Source: Macrobrachium rosenbergii (Eukaryota; Arthropoda; Malacostraca; Decapoda; Palaemonidae). Taken from it: 64,000 nt of DNA. The stretch is from NCBI RefSeq assembly GCF_040412425.1, contig NC_089749.1, positions 34,501,570-34,565,569 of the forward strand. The letters are read 5' to 3'. A model generated the notes under the pieces. It saw only the letters and a program-made list of their open reading frames with translations, did not search any database and was not told where the DNA came from. A program made the translations under genes and the position numbers. Shown in pieces: positions 49,618 to 60,951 of this stretch. Numbering within the stretch: the first letter of the stretch is position 1; each line of letters opens with the position of its first letter.

Positions 49618-49965
49618 TCAGCTCAGAAAAGAGGATGTGTAGACGACTTTCCCTCTTACTGTCTGGGATGGAACAGAGGATGGTAGTGGAAGTGATCTCT
49701 TCGCCCATTGTTGGAGTAATAGGAACCAATGCCTATTTGGCCAATTTGGGGATATTAAGTAAGCTGTATCTTGAAGGTTAGGATCTTGTTCAAAACCTTT
49801 GAAATCTGGGAAGATGGAGGAAAAGGTACATCGTCCAACATTTTTCAAATCTTGTAGGAAGGTATCTCTTGCTGTTGCTTGACTGTCCAAGTTCGGAGAC
49901 ACATACACTGGGAGTTTGTGATTCTTGTACGTGGCAAACAGATCCACTTCTGGTTGTGGAAGCAT
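49618..49965 (-). pseudogene. DIRS C DLFAT-type domain
   Basis: A 115-codon open block: PEVDLFATYKNHKLPVYVSP, then PDFKGFEQDP and ISPNWPNRHWFLLL. Equivalent to 7379-7730 and 14461-14859. Confidence 0.65.
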
Positions 49966-49969
49966 ATTG

Positions 49970-51560
49970 GCTATTGTTTGAAAAGTGTGATTGTTTGCCC
50001 AACATCAACTCTGTTGAAGCTATTACGCTGACATACCCTGTGAGGTGGATTGCAGCCAAGTACCACTTCCCTGCTTGTGCCATCCAAAGGATGGCCAGCA
50101 TTATCATACTGAGAGGAGGTGAACGTGATCCTGACCTCTTGATGCAAGACATTGCAGTCATGTTGTCTAGAATCAACAAAATGTGTCTCTTTTCTGAAGG
50201 TTTGAATTTTTTGAGAGACAAAAAGACAGCCATCAGCTCCAGGAAACTGATATAAAAATTCCTCAGAGTAGCTAGCCACCCTGCCACCTGACAATCCTCC
50301 CAATGTCCTCCCAACCTGTCAACAAGGCATCGGTGTGTATTGTCACTCGCACAGACGGAGGAGTCAGGGTGACCTGTTTCGCCAGAGATTCCTTCCAAGT
50401 CCAAAGCTGAAGTATCTCCCCAAATTTTTTAATCTTTTGATGAGGTTGGTCTTGCATCTTTATTCTTGTATGCAATAGCCAGAATTTGTTCACATTTTTT
50501 AGTTTCAGTCTGAGTATTGGATCTATTACTGATGTGAACTGCAGCAGGCCCATCATACGTTCTAATTGCCGTCTGGAAACTCTAGACTGTGCAAGGAATG
50601 TTTTGAGGTCTTTCCATATTCTTTTTTGAGCATCGATGGGGAGAGACAACAAGAGCCTCGATGGCCGAGTTGGTTAAGGCAGCATCCTCAGACTTCTTAG
50701 AGGTCTGCAGCGCGGGTTCAAATCCGCAGCCAACCAGTCAGAGAGGCGGACACTTTGCTATCCGTGTAGACACCCCGGGATTATGTATGTAATCAACGGA
50801 TAGGTTTGCTTAAAAGCAAATGGGTGTTACAGACTATTACACACACAAACAAAACCACTCCAACATCATCTAAAAACATAACAAACACCTCACACGTCTC
50901 GACTGTCGACCTCACCGAGTAACAGCTCCTCGCTGCTGGGAGAAAGAGCGCTGGTGAACTGGTACAATACATGTACACAATACCAGGGTCTAAGCGATGT
51001 CAGGCAGGGCAGCCGATCGGGACTACAAAGTCTACCCCAAAGCCAAATCAAAGTCCTTCAAAAGAAGGCATCACAGCAACCCCATATAAAAATGGGAACA
51101 AGCTGGGAAGAAGATGGGGAGAGACAACAGGCTGTGAAGAGTATCCCAACACAGTCCCAGTCACTGAAAGTGTCTGCTGGGCATGTGGCAAGATTTTTTT
51201 CCCATTTATTATAAAACCTTTTGAGTGTAGTCTGTTGGCCACTGTTCTTGGGTTTTTCAAGCACTCTACTCTTATGGGCCCCAAGATTGACTAATCATCT
51301 GGGTAGGCTATTAGTTGTATTATTTCTTGCCTGAGTTCTCAAACTCAAACTCAAACAACTATGAAGGAGGGGGGGAAGGAATAGCGATAGGGACGTGCCA
51401 GCATGCATCTTTCAGATCTATAGAAGCTGTCCAAGTCCCTTTTGGAATGATTGAACGTACTTGGGAACAGTAGTCATCTGAAACTTTTGGCACACAATGT
51501 GCTTGTTCAATGCTGATAGGTCAAGGATCACTCTTTGTTGGGAGGAATCCTTTTTGGGGA
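49970..51560 (-). pseudogene. DIRS C RT and RNase H, broken, SINE-interrupted
   Basis: The RNase H block 49790-50404 contains ELMAVFLSLKKFKPSEK and LLILDNMTAMSCIKRSG. The RT block 50272-50652 precedes it, then a SINE (50652-51112), then RT sequence to about 51560. The catalytic loop reads YPDD followed by a stop (about 51275-51300). About 100 bp carrying the MPFGLN motif are deleted near 51340-51365, where a CTCAAA repeat occurs. Confidence 0.68.
50652..51112 (+). mobile_element. tRNA-derived SINE with 17-bp target duplication in DIRS C
   Basis: A 461-bp insertion flanked by GATGGGGAGAGACAACA at 50635-50651 and 51113-51129, an exact 17-bp duplication. Its head is tRNA-like: A box TGGCCGAGTTGG at about 50662-50673 and B box GGTTCAAATCC at about 50716-50726, with a stem pairing CAGAC/GTCTG between. 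The copy A and B RT genes lack it at the same point. The body is unusual in length, and no family name can be given from sequence alone. Confidence 0.85.
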
Positions 51561-51599
51561 CACTGAAGAGGAGCGCTTGGTGGTGAATATAGGCATGTT

Positions 51600-53840
51600 T
51601 CTCTATGGCTCCCTTTAACAGGGCCTTCTGCATGTAATCTTCCAGGGAAGGGTCTGGTTTTTGGAAAAAACCCCTTTAAAGGAGGAGGGGAGAGAATGAG
51701 ACCATTTCCACCCCAGCCCATTGAAAATAATGCTGTGTCCCCAAAGGGAAGGCTTCCATTGCCTGCGGTGTCGTCGAAGCCAACCCCCCACCATACAATT
51801 CCTATTGGTATCTGCTTCTTCCTCTGCCTTTGCCTTTGCCTTTGATAGGCATTCCAAGAATTGCTTTTTCTTTTCCCTTATAGGAAGGTTTTTGGACTTT
51901 TTGAAAAGGATGTCCTTGCTGTTGTTGTTGTCCCTTTGTAGGAATTTGTCCCTTCTGACCACCTACCTGTTTTTGAGGAAAACTTTTGAGGGTGACTGAA
52001 GGCTTATATGATTTTTGACCAGTGAGCCTCTTTTGGGTTGGGTAAGGGAAAATTTCAGGTATTTTGTTTCCTGAATTCCCCTTCCTCCAGAAGAGTGTAC
52101 ACTGTACAATTCTGTTGGCGGCCTTGCTTGTTGAGTTGAGCCACAACAGACTCCTCAAACAGATCCTTACAGAAGGGGTTAGATGTAATAATACAGTCAC
52201 ATTGGGGAGTGACTTGTTGGAGCTCCCCAAAATTTCCATTTGTGCTTTTATGTACTATTCTAGAAAGTCATAGAGTGCTTCACATAGGGTTCTCATAAGA
52301 CTTTTGGCCACAACAGCAAAAATTGATCTGGAATCTTCTGGAAGCCTTTTGGTGGCAACTTCCAGCAAGGTGGTAGAAGTTATAATACTAAGGAGGTAGA
52401 GCTAGCATGAAATTCTGATGAGGCTGTTTCCTCTGAGATTTTTCTCATAGGGGTCCCAAACTGCTGAGTAGCTATATCTTAAGGGAGCTTTTTCCTTATA
52501 AAAAGGAGTTGAAGAGTTGCCCATTCCTTGGTGGAATTTTTCGAAACTGGGATGACTTTAGCAATGGCTTTAATTCTGCCATTAACTTTCATGTTCTAGT
52601 CACTACAAAGTTCTGAAAATCTGCCTTCACATGGTTAATTATTATGAAAGTGAAGGGACAGAAGACTGGGGCTACATAGTGAGCAATTTGGGTTTTATTC
52701 AGAATGGAAGTAGAGATCGATTTTCCATCGACCTGGTAAAGGATGTCTTCTATAGCTTTTAACGCTATAGACGCAGGTAAAAGAACCACTTCTTTTAGTG
52801 GTTTCTCCATGTCTGACAATGGTGGTACCAGGCGCCATTCTGTATTAGGGAATGCTGCCCCATCTCTCAACTCTACATCTACAACTTCGATCATAGTTTT
52901 TCACTCATTAACTAGATACTTACCATCAGGAGAGAAAATGCACACTGAGGTGTCTCACCATGGATTATCAGTATCATCAGGGGTGAGTATTGGAGTTCCT
53001 ATTGTGTTTTGATCTGAAGTTTTGATCTGGCCATTTTGTTGGTTCCAGTTGGAATTCCAACATTAGACCTTGTTTGGGCAGAATTTGTATCCACTCTCAC
53101 TTTTCGGTTACAGGATGCAGTGCTTTTACACTTTGGGGTGCACATGAATGACTTAATTTCCTTAACTTCCTGTTCCCAATCATGTATTATGTCCATAATA
53201 TATTGCCGTTCTATGGCAAAGACATCTCTGATGTTACTTGTAATTTCCTTATGGAATTGATTAAATGCCGCAAACTGTGTATCCCTTTTGGGGGAGCCTC
53301 CGAAATCTGACTGAGCATCAACAATTGAACTGTAACTGCCTGTTACCCAGGGGGCAGAAGTCCTGAGTGAGTTACTATACCCCTCTGAAAATGTAGTCAC
53401 TTCAATTGGGGTTAGGTGGATCTTAGTATCCCTTTAAGGAAAAGATCCTGTTCAGCCTCTGATGGCTGTATGGGGATAAAATTCCTTCTGGAAGATTTCT
53501 CCCATGGTTAGCTGAAATTTGTGTCCCTGATCCTTCTGGGTTCAGCAAAGTCATTTCAGTGGTAATGTCCACCTCATATTCCTTTGTAAGAATGTCACCC
53601 CATGTGAAGATTCCTCTACTTCTTCCATGTGGTTAACCTGGGGACTGAAGTTACTGGGTTTTGGCTCAAACATAGATCTTGTTCTGAGAAATGGTTAAAT
53701 ACCTTCTGCCAGAAAGAGATAATCTCCCCTCCCTCACCTCTACTGAACCCTAGGACCCATTGAGACAGCTTAATACGAGCTGTTACGTCCTTAAAACTTG
53801 CTGCCAGCAGCATACTACAAATTTTGCGTATATCTGGCAA
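51600..53840 (-). pseudogene. DIRS C gag-like ORF1, broken
   Basis: A start frame at 53616-53840 (MPDIRKICSMLLAASFKD, SQWVLGFSRGEGGEIISFWQ) gives the best N-terminus of the A/B/C family. Further blocks are 52999-53400 (RDTQFAAFNQFHKEI, VRVDTNSAQTRSNVGI), 52589-52894 (MIEVVDVELRDGAAFPNTEW, ISTSILNKTQIAH), 51802-52239 (NRIVQCTLFWRKGNSGNK) and a basic Gln-rich tail (KGQQQQQGHPF). It lacks the 229-bp duplication present in A and B. Frameshifts and stops throughout. Confidence 0.72.
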
Positions 53841-54229
53841 TCAAGCAAATTTTCATTGTTCATTACAAGGACTAAGCTCATGGCAGGTGGTATGGGCTGT
53901 ACCCACTGGCAAAAAGCGAACTGAGCAATTTGCTATGCAACACTTGAGCTGACTGTCCTGCAAAATTGCGGTCCTGTAGTGATATAAAACAAGTTGTTAT
54001 TAGAAACTAGTTAGTATTAATTGCTTTCAATGAGGGACACTTCTGTAGTGCCTCATATAGTTAGTATACTCCATCTTACAGGTTAACTTGATTACAAGTG
54101 CGCAGTTGTAATACATTTTATTAAATTCCATGATAAAACCTCTAAGGTAAAGGTTAGTTTTGACACCAGTACAGTATATGGCTGTATTACTTACATACTG
54201 TTAGTCCTTTTTGTAATGGCCATGTGAAA

Positions 54230-56470
54230 TTTAATTCTAAATGTCATGCCATTCACACTAACTGCTATAAACTAATTTGTTTAACTAACCCAAGCTACTA
54301 TTTTATATGGTTTAGGTTAATGCTTCTAACATAATCTACATTAGGTTAAGAATAGAGGATTTCTTAGAGGGTTCTTGCTTAAACCTATTCTAGGCTTATT
54401 AAAACTCTTAAGGGTATAAACTATACACGAAAGAACCTTCTTATAATCTAGTTTGCTATTTTATCTGGCCAAGACTACCCTTTTATCTGATACTGCCGCT
54501 GCTTTATTTAAATTGAACTACTGTTTTAGGCTAATAGTACGATGTACCCTTAAAAAAAGGATTCCTACTTAATCTGGTTAGGCTACTGCTAGGTCTAGGT
54601 TTATTTCACCTTTAAGGATATAGGCTACATAAGACCCTACTAGTATGTAGCCTTACAGATTGGCTACCTAGCTGCAAAAACTAGGTTTTTTACTGAGCCT
54701 AGGATACTGTTTATATATAATTCTAGGCTTATTTATTCTCAACTACTGCTTAGACCAAAACTAGGATATTTCCAAAAATGTTCTTTCTTAGTCTAGTACA
54801 GAGCACTGCCTAATCCAGATTATTTTAGATCACTCTTAAATGTATATGCTATATAAAAACAGAAACTTACTAATATGTAACCGTATAGTTACGCTACTAT
54901 TTTTTTCTAACCCAGGTTGTTGTTTATATCCAATCCTAGGCTATTTGGTCTACTATATAAAACAGTTACTCACTAATGTGCAACCTTATAGCTAGGCTAT
55001 CACTTACTCTACTCTATGCTACTGCCTAATCCAGATCATTTAATTCACAGTAAGGGTACGGGTTACATAAAACATAATTACCTTAGTATGTAGCCTTAAA
55101 GCTGTGTACCAAAATTCCCATATGGAATTTGTATTTTATGTTACTTCATTGATTTTGATTAATTAGCATGGTCACTGGAAAACAGTCAGCTTAGTGTAAC
55201 AAATTTAACTACCCCCTCGGTTGTTAACAGCTCCCTGTTTCCAGCAGCAGTTCTGGTTTTGACTGAACCAGCCAAAACACTTTTGCTTTCTTTCTGAGGT
55301 TGGCAGTAACGTAAGTCAGTTACAAAGGAGTATTAGGTTGCAAAGGGACTAGTAACTCGGATACTTTGAGCTCCAATTTCTATTACTGTACAGGGAAACA
55401 CAGCAAGTTCTTTGAAGTGACGACAAGGCCTTGAAACCTGTAATCTCCATTTAACCTCACCCAGGAAGAAACTCTCCTTCATCACAGTCTCTCTCTCTCT
55501 CTCTCTCTACACGTACACCTTCGTCCCAGGATGATATCAGTGGGTTTATGAAACTAGGGGAGTTTTATGTCAATCAGAAATAATTTGTAGGGATAATGCT
55601 ATCCCAAATTAAATGCCTTCCAATTACCATCACTCTTGCATTTCAGTATCATGATTCTAAATTTTATACCTGTTTTTCATACCTTGCATATTTGAAATAC
55701 GAAGTTTTCGTCCCCTTTCATGGATATTATCACAAATTATGTGCGTGGACTTCAGTTTGGACTTTTAGTATATACAGTATATACTGTACTTAAATTTTCC
55801 AAGGTATGCAACTTGCCAAGTGTCATACATATCGTGCATTTTTATTCAGTTAAATTTAAATGTACACTGTACATACGATATTTGTGTAGTGTTTAACTGG
55901 GCATTTAGTAATATCTGAAGGTTTTTGGAAATGTTTGAATTAGTGTGGTTCCCCCTTGTTTCACAATGATCAACTTTGTGTATTAGCAGCCACATCAGCA
56001 CCTGGATAACTTGAGACATTTCGCAAATACAATAAATTACTTAATTTCTGTTAATATTTTAATTTGCTTTCTAATAAAAATCCCGGAGTATCGAATAAAA
56101 TTCAGCACACTAGGCTACCACCTCATCCAGCACAGATTATTATTTCATCTCGTCCTAGGTTACTTTGTCTAGGATAACGATTTAGTCCAATAATGGGATG
56201 TTTCGTAAAAATTATCACTTAAACCCAATATAAGGTACTACCTAGTCCTGGATTATTTAGATCATGCTTAAGAGTACAGGCTTAAATAGAAGGAAAAAAT
56301 TACACTAATATTCACCTTATAGCTGGGGTATCAATTTATTTTGCCCAGATTTTGTTATTATCTGATCCTAGGGTCCTTGGTCTAAGCTAGGCCACTCAAG
56401 GATATGTAATCATAGGTTATAGGCTACAGACAACATCCACTATTAATCTAGTCTAAACTATTCTCACTTA
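54230..56470 (-). repeat. AGCCTA-rich tandem array in the DIRS C 5' region
   Basis: Same array as in copies A and B, here interrupted by an insertion of about 1 kb. Confidence 0.6.
55104..56109. mobile_element. Unidentified 1-kb insertion in DIRS C
   Basis: Absent from the paralogous site in copy B (around 19495-19515, CTTAAGGCTAGGTTACC). The ends TGTACCAAAATT and AATTCAGCACA are weak inverted repeats with TG...CA form, suggesting a solo LTR or a MITE, but I see no clean target duplication. It contains a short TC tract at 55488-55508. Confidence 0.45.
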
Positions 56471-56779
56471 CTGCCTAGATCATTGTAGACATCATATAAT
56501 CTGAAAGGATTTTCTATATTAATGATAAGTTGTGGAACATTTCTATTAGTTCAAACAAATTCTTAATAACAATTTGCATTTTATGAAACTAGCAATCAAC
56601 AATGAGTAAATGCTGACCAATGTGTTGGCAAGAAACGCTGGGTTCCGGCTTTCACACCCAAATTAATTATCAATTCCAAAAGTTTAAAACTAAAACTTTA
56701 ACTGGAACTCAATATTAAGCACTTATCTTGCTATTTTAGATGTTTCCATGATCCTCGCTAATGAAATCAAAGAAAAAGA

Positions 56780-57157
56780 GTCAAATTTTTGGGGGGAGCT
56801 GGTAATAATAAACCTTACTGCACTGACCAATGAAGAGTGATACTTCTTGGTCTCCGTGCAGGTCTGTTGTTGACAATATGGCAAACTGAACATGTGCATT
56901 GATCACTTCTTCTTCTAAGCAGGTTATGGCAATGGAAGAACCTGGGCATACAGCCTCACTGTAAAAATTTGGGAAGTACCCCCTTATTTTGAGTCTATTA
57001 CATACTCCATCACGTGTTACAATGTTTATCACTACAACACAATACCCGGCCACTAGACCAGCTAAATAAGAATTCTCTGACATGCTACCATGGAGCTCTG
57101 GTACACCATGGAAGGGTGACTCCTTGAGGACGAAGCAAGCGACTATGCTATAAAAAA
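56780..57157 (-). repeat. Left inverted terminal repeat of DIRS C
   Basis: Family ITR in inverse orientation (CTGGTACACCATGGAAGG near 57098-57116), ending at GCGACTATGCTATAAAAAA before E sequence resumes. Confidence 0.8.
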
Positions 57158-57680
57158 TCTGTCATTTGTTCATGTGTAGAACAAACCTAGGTCTTAACGT
57201 AAAGATAGACTCACTTTTGGTGAGAGGAAAGGAAGACTTGAACTGACTGGAGGTTCAGCACACTTGGTCTCATTTCTCAGTTAAGAAAAGCCGACAAAAG
57301 AGACAAATGCCTCTGACAAGTCTAATAAAGGTTATCAAACGGTCAGACTACTCGGCTAATATACATTTGTGTGGGAACAATGTATAAATGGATTGAAGTT
57401 AAAGAGCTATATCTGTTAAGGCAACAAACCTACGTTAGCACCAATTTGTTTGTTATCATTCCTCTCTCCCCTTGTTAGAGAGAGGAGGGACTAGCTTCTG
57501 CAAAGAAAGATTAGTGTATTGAAAAACTTTTCTCAAACAGAAAGCCCAATCACTCACTCACCTGTATCTAACCAGTTCCAGCTCATGATGGATCAATCTT
57601 CCTACTGCCCACCCATAGAGAAGAAGGGGAAAAGAGAAAGGAAAAAGACCAGTCATCTCATTCACTCTCACTTTCATACC
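57158..57680 (-). other. 3' region of DIRS E beyond its ICR
   Basis: Holds the remaining half of the E ICR (57158-57206) and then untranslated sequence similar to 38700-38870. No ORF is assigned. Confidence 0.55.
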
Positions 57681-57681
57681 A

Positions 57682-58477
57682 TCATCTTAGGTAAAATACA
57701 AACTGTCCTGCTAGGGGCACTGGATTAGCTACACAACTTGTTGAGCAGCCACCACTGGACCCAAGAAAAAGAGTGTCCAAGGACCTGTGGGCAACATCCC
57801 TTAGGTAGAAGGATGTGAAGGTGGTTTGATGAAGCCACGTACCAGCCTTCAAAACCCTATGAACAGACAAGTTCTTCTTAAAAGCTAACGAAGGGCCTAA
57901 ACCCCGAATATCATGTGCACTGTGTTAGAATTAGATATTGTAGAAGAACTATAAGCACAACTAATAACCTCACGTAGCCAGAAGGAGATGGTAATCTTGG
58001 ACAGTTCTTTCTTGTTCTGGCCTGTACTTATAAAAAGCCTTTGACACCTTGGCCTAATATGACAAGTCCTTTTCAGATAATCACACAGTGCCCTAACAGG
58101 ACATAAGAGTAATTCATCTGGGTTGTTGTCAACAAAATTGCCTACGGAAGGAATGGAAAGGGATCAAATCTGTCATCATCAACTGAGGGATTTTGAGGCT
58201 TAGCTATGAATTCCGGGACAAATTCGAAGGCTACGGACCCCCAACCCCTCGAGTGTTTAACATTAGAAGAGAAACCACGGAGTTCACTCACTCTCTTCGA
58301 TGAAGCTAGAGCCAGCAAGAAGACCATTTTAAGGGTCAAGTCTCTGCCAGATGATTGCCATAATGGTTCATATGGGGCTCGAGTGAGACTGCCTAGTACC
58401 AGAGTCAGGTCCCAACTAGGAGGTTTAAGTTCTGCAGGAGAACAAGCCTGCCCGCTATCTACTGATGTAAGGACCAC
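57682..58477 (-). pseudogene. DIRS E tyrosine recombinase, N-terminus missing
   Basis: Block 58142-58477 has LALASSKRVSELRGF (catalytic Arg present, Gly changed to Ser). 57930-58140 has LCPVRALCDYLKR and LSKITISFWLREVI in another frame, and 57682-57920 has HDIRGL (HxxR) and FTSFYLRDVAHRSL (presumed Tyr). All signature residues can be read in three frames. Upstream, RNase H is followed almost at once by the Arg block, so the DLFAT-type domain and core-binding part of the recombinase appear deleted. Confidence 0.75.
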
Positions 58478-59907
58478 TCTGTCCCCAGGATCTGACCCTG
58501 AGGACTCAGTTTGTCAGCCACCACATTCCTCTTGCCCAGGATATACCTGGCTGAGAGGTCTACTGATTGGTCTATCGCCCACTGGTGAAGTATCATCATG
58601 GGGTGAAGTTGACGAGAGACCAGCCACGCCTGCTTGTTTGCATAGGAAACCACTGAAGTGTTGTCTCACATCAGAACTACAGAGTGCCCTGATACTGTTT
58701 CTTGAAACTCCTGAAGTGCCAGGAAGGCTGCCTTCAGCTCCAGAACACTGATATGCAGCTGCTTGTCCTGAAGACTCCAGACTCCCAACGTCAGAAGATC
58801 TCCCAACCCTTGTACAAAGCATCCGAGAACAGGAGAATTTCTGCAAGAGGAGAATGGAGAGGCACTCCTATAGTCAAACCTGACAGCCAACCACCACAGA
58901 AGGTCCCTTCTCACCTTTGCAGAAAAGGTACCTGGAACAAAGGGGAGTCTCTTGCAGGGGACCAAAACTCTTTCAGCCTCCATTGGAGAGATCGAAGGTG
59001 GAGATGGCTGTGGAGAACTAATTTCTCCAGTGTGGTTAAGAGGCCTAAACTTACTTGCCACTGATGTGCCGGTTGCTTCTGCTCGGACAGAAAGGACCGG
59101 GCTACTTCCCAGAACTTCTTGATTCGCTGGTCCGATGAAAATACTCTCGATGATACCGTGCCTATTGCCATTCCCAGGTAAAGTCTTTTGACCAGGGAGA
59201 AGATTTGACTTCTCAAAATTTATCACGATACCTAGGCCGTGACAAAATTGGAGAAGACAATCTCTGTCATGGATTAGCTTTTCCTGAGAACTTGCCAGAC
59301 CCGACCAGTCGTCGAGATATCTCAAGGGCTGAATTCCCTGAGAATGAGTCCATGATGACATTAGAGTGAATACTCTTGTGAACACCTGAGAGGCTGCTGT
59401 CAGACCGAAGCACAAAACTTTGATTTGAAACACCAGCTCTCCCGGACTCAAGCGGAGAAATTTCCGGGAAGAGTGATGGGTCGGAATCTGGAAGGAAGCA
59501 TTCTTCAGATCTATCGTGAGCATAAAATCATTGCTCCTGACAGCTGCCAGGACTGTATGAGGAGTCTCCATCTTGAATTGGGTCTTCCTGATGAACAGGT
59601 GCAGGGTTGAGAAGTCTATCAATGATCTCCAATAGCCCTTCGACTTGGGGACACAAAAAATCCGACTGTAAAATCCTGGAGAAGGATGCTCGACCAATTC
59701 CACCACTCCTTTCTCCATCATTTTCCTCACTTCCTCTTGGAGACCCAGAAATTTCAGAGAGTCCTGGGCATATGACAGATGATGGAGAGGTTGCCTGGAA
59801 AGAGGAGGAGAGAAATTAAAGGGTAGTTGATATCCCACCCGTAGAACATCCACTACCCAAGACTCCGCTCCTAAACTTGCCACATAGCCCAGTGGCTTGC
59901 CAGGCAT
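58478..59907 (-). pseudogene. DIRS E reverse transcriptase and RNase H
   Basis: The longest coding block in E: 58666-59907 is open for 413 codons. It has LIDFSTLHLFI, TIDLKNASFQIPTH (first palm motif; the usual Ala-Tyr is Ala-Ser), CFGLTAASQVFTRV and RYLDDWSGLASS with both aspartates. Near 58911-59216 the alternative frame (VKRLYLGMAIGTV, LLTTLEKLVLHSHLHLRSLQ) is the better coding one, so two compensating frameshifts hide in the open frame. RNase H follows (HISVLELKAAFLALQEF, then VVADKLS). Confidence 0.8.
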
Positions 59908-60951
59908 CCCCCACTGGTGGCAATGAGTGGGGAGGGGTGCCTACTTTGTCGCTTACCTCCTCTGACCTTGCCTCTAGCTCCTCTTCCTGGCCTAGAAGAG
60001 CGGGACTGAAAGGGCTGTTGTTGCGGAATCTTCTTACAAGTTGTTTGAGCAGGTTGAGCTGGTCTACTAGTAGAAGCCTCATTAGTGGTCTTCTTCAAAG
60101 AGGGTTGAGGCCTAGATCTCAACACCTAGATCTCAATGTACTAGGGTGAAAAGTGCCAGTTGACTTTGAAACCGCTTGATGAACTAGTCAGTCGTTATTG
60201 TCTGCGCGGTGTCTGTTAACTGCTAAGTCTAGTTGTTCTGTAGGGAAGAGAGAAGGAGATTTCAAAATATTCCCATTTCTCAAGGCTAGCAATAAATCTG
60301 TGCTGATGTATTTTGAAACCTTGGAGAGTGCTGCATCTCTTCTCTTCAGCAAAAGGTCAACCCAAATATTAGCAGTCAAATGTGTCAGGTAAGAAACAGC
60401 TTTACCACCTGACTGTAAAAGTCTAATAAAAGGGGCACTGTCTTCCAAATCACCTAAAACTGAGGAAGAAATTTTGGCCACCGCAGTAGACCACCATAAG
60501 TCCAACCAAAACACCGTCTGGAAGGCACAAGAGGAAGGACCTTCCGAACTAACTTGATCTAGGGTCAACCCCGGGCCCAAACGAACTAGACCTGGGTTAA
60601 TCTGCCCAGTGTGCAAAGCCACATTAGGTGTTGTATAGAACCTTCGATGACGAGGAAGCAGAGGGGGTAGAAGTTTAAACGACATACAAGACCGAAGAGA
60701 ATTATCCCATCCGGAGCAAGAAAATTCACATGGTCATGGACAGAATCTTCATGATTTGAACATGGGAACTCTATAGAAGCCTTCAAATCCTTCTTAGGAC
60801 CAAATAAAGCTTCTATACCTGCAGGAAAATCTGAAGTAGTTGTTACTGCTTCTTGAGAAAGATTACTGTACTCACGAATGGGTTCAATAACCTCAGCATT
60901 TGTGTAGTAATAAATTCTTAATTGTCTACATATTCCACATCCTGGATGCAA
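59871..60951 (-). pseudogene. DIRS E gag-like ORF1, partial
   Basis: Two gag blocks at 60586-60951 (YSNLSQEAVTTTSDFPAGIE) and 60188-60685 (SGGKAVSYLTHLTANIWVDL, then KRRDAALSKV) with a basic Gly/Arg-rich tail at 59871-60125 (RPGRGARGKVRGGKRQ). The N-terminus is not identified. Confidence 0.6.

Larger units (their letters stand above)
47180..57157 (-). mobile_element. DIRS-like retrotransposon, copy C, nested in DIRS E
   Basis: About 9.98 kb, same family as A and B. From right to left: left ITR (about 56780-57157), AGCCTA-rich region, gag-like ORF1 (51600-53840), RT/RNase H (49970-51560), DLFAT domain, recombinase (47690-49462), ICR (47600-47689), right ITR (47180-47599). It is longer than A and B because of three later insertions: a piggyBac-like MITE, a SINE and an unidentified 1-kb segment. 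Its RT has lost about 100 bp, including the VMPFGLN region. Confidence 0.85.

Noticed and set aside
50660..50735. Genuine tRNA gene
   Set aside because: It has A and B boxes, but it heads a 461-bp unit with a 17-bp target duplication, so it is better explained as the tRNA-derived head of a SINE. The cloverleaf is also imperfect.
58206..58751. 181-codon + strand frame
   Set aside because: It lies opposite the DIRS E recombinase/RNase H, which has recognisable motifs. It is a shadow frame.
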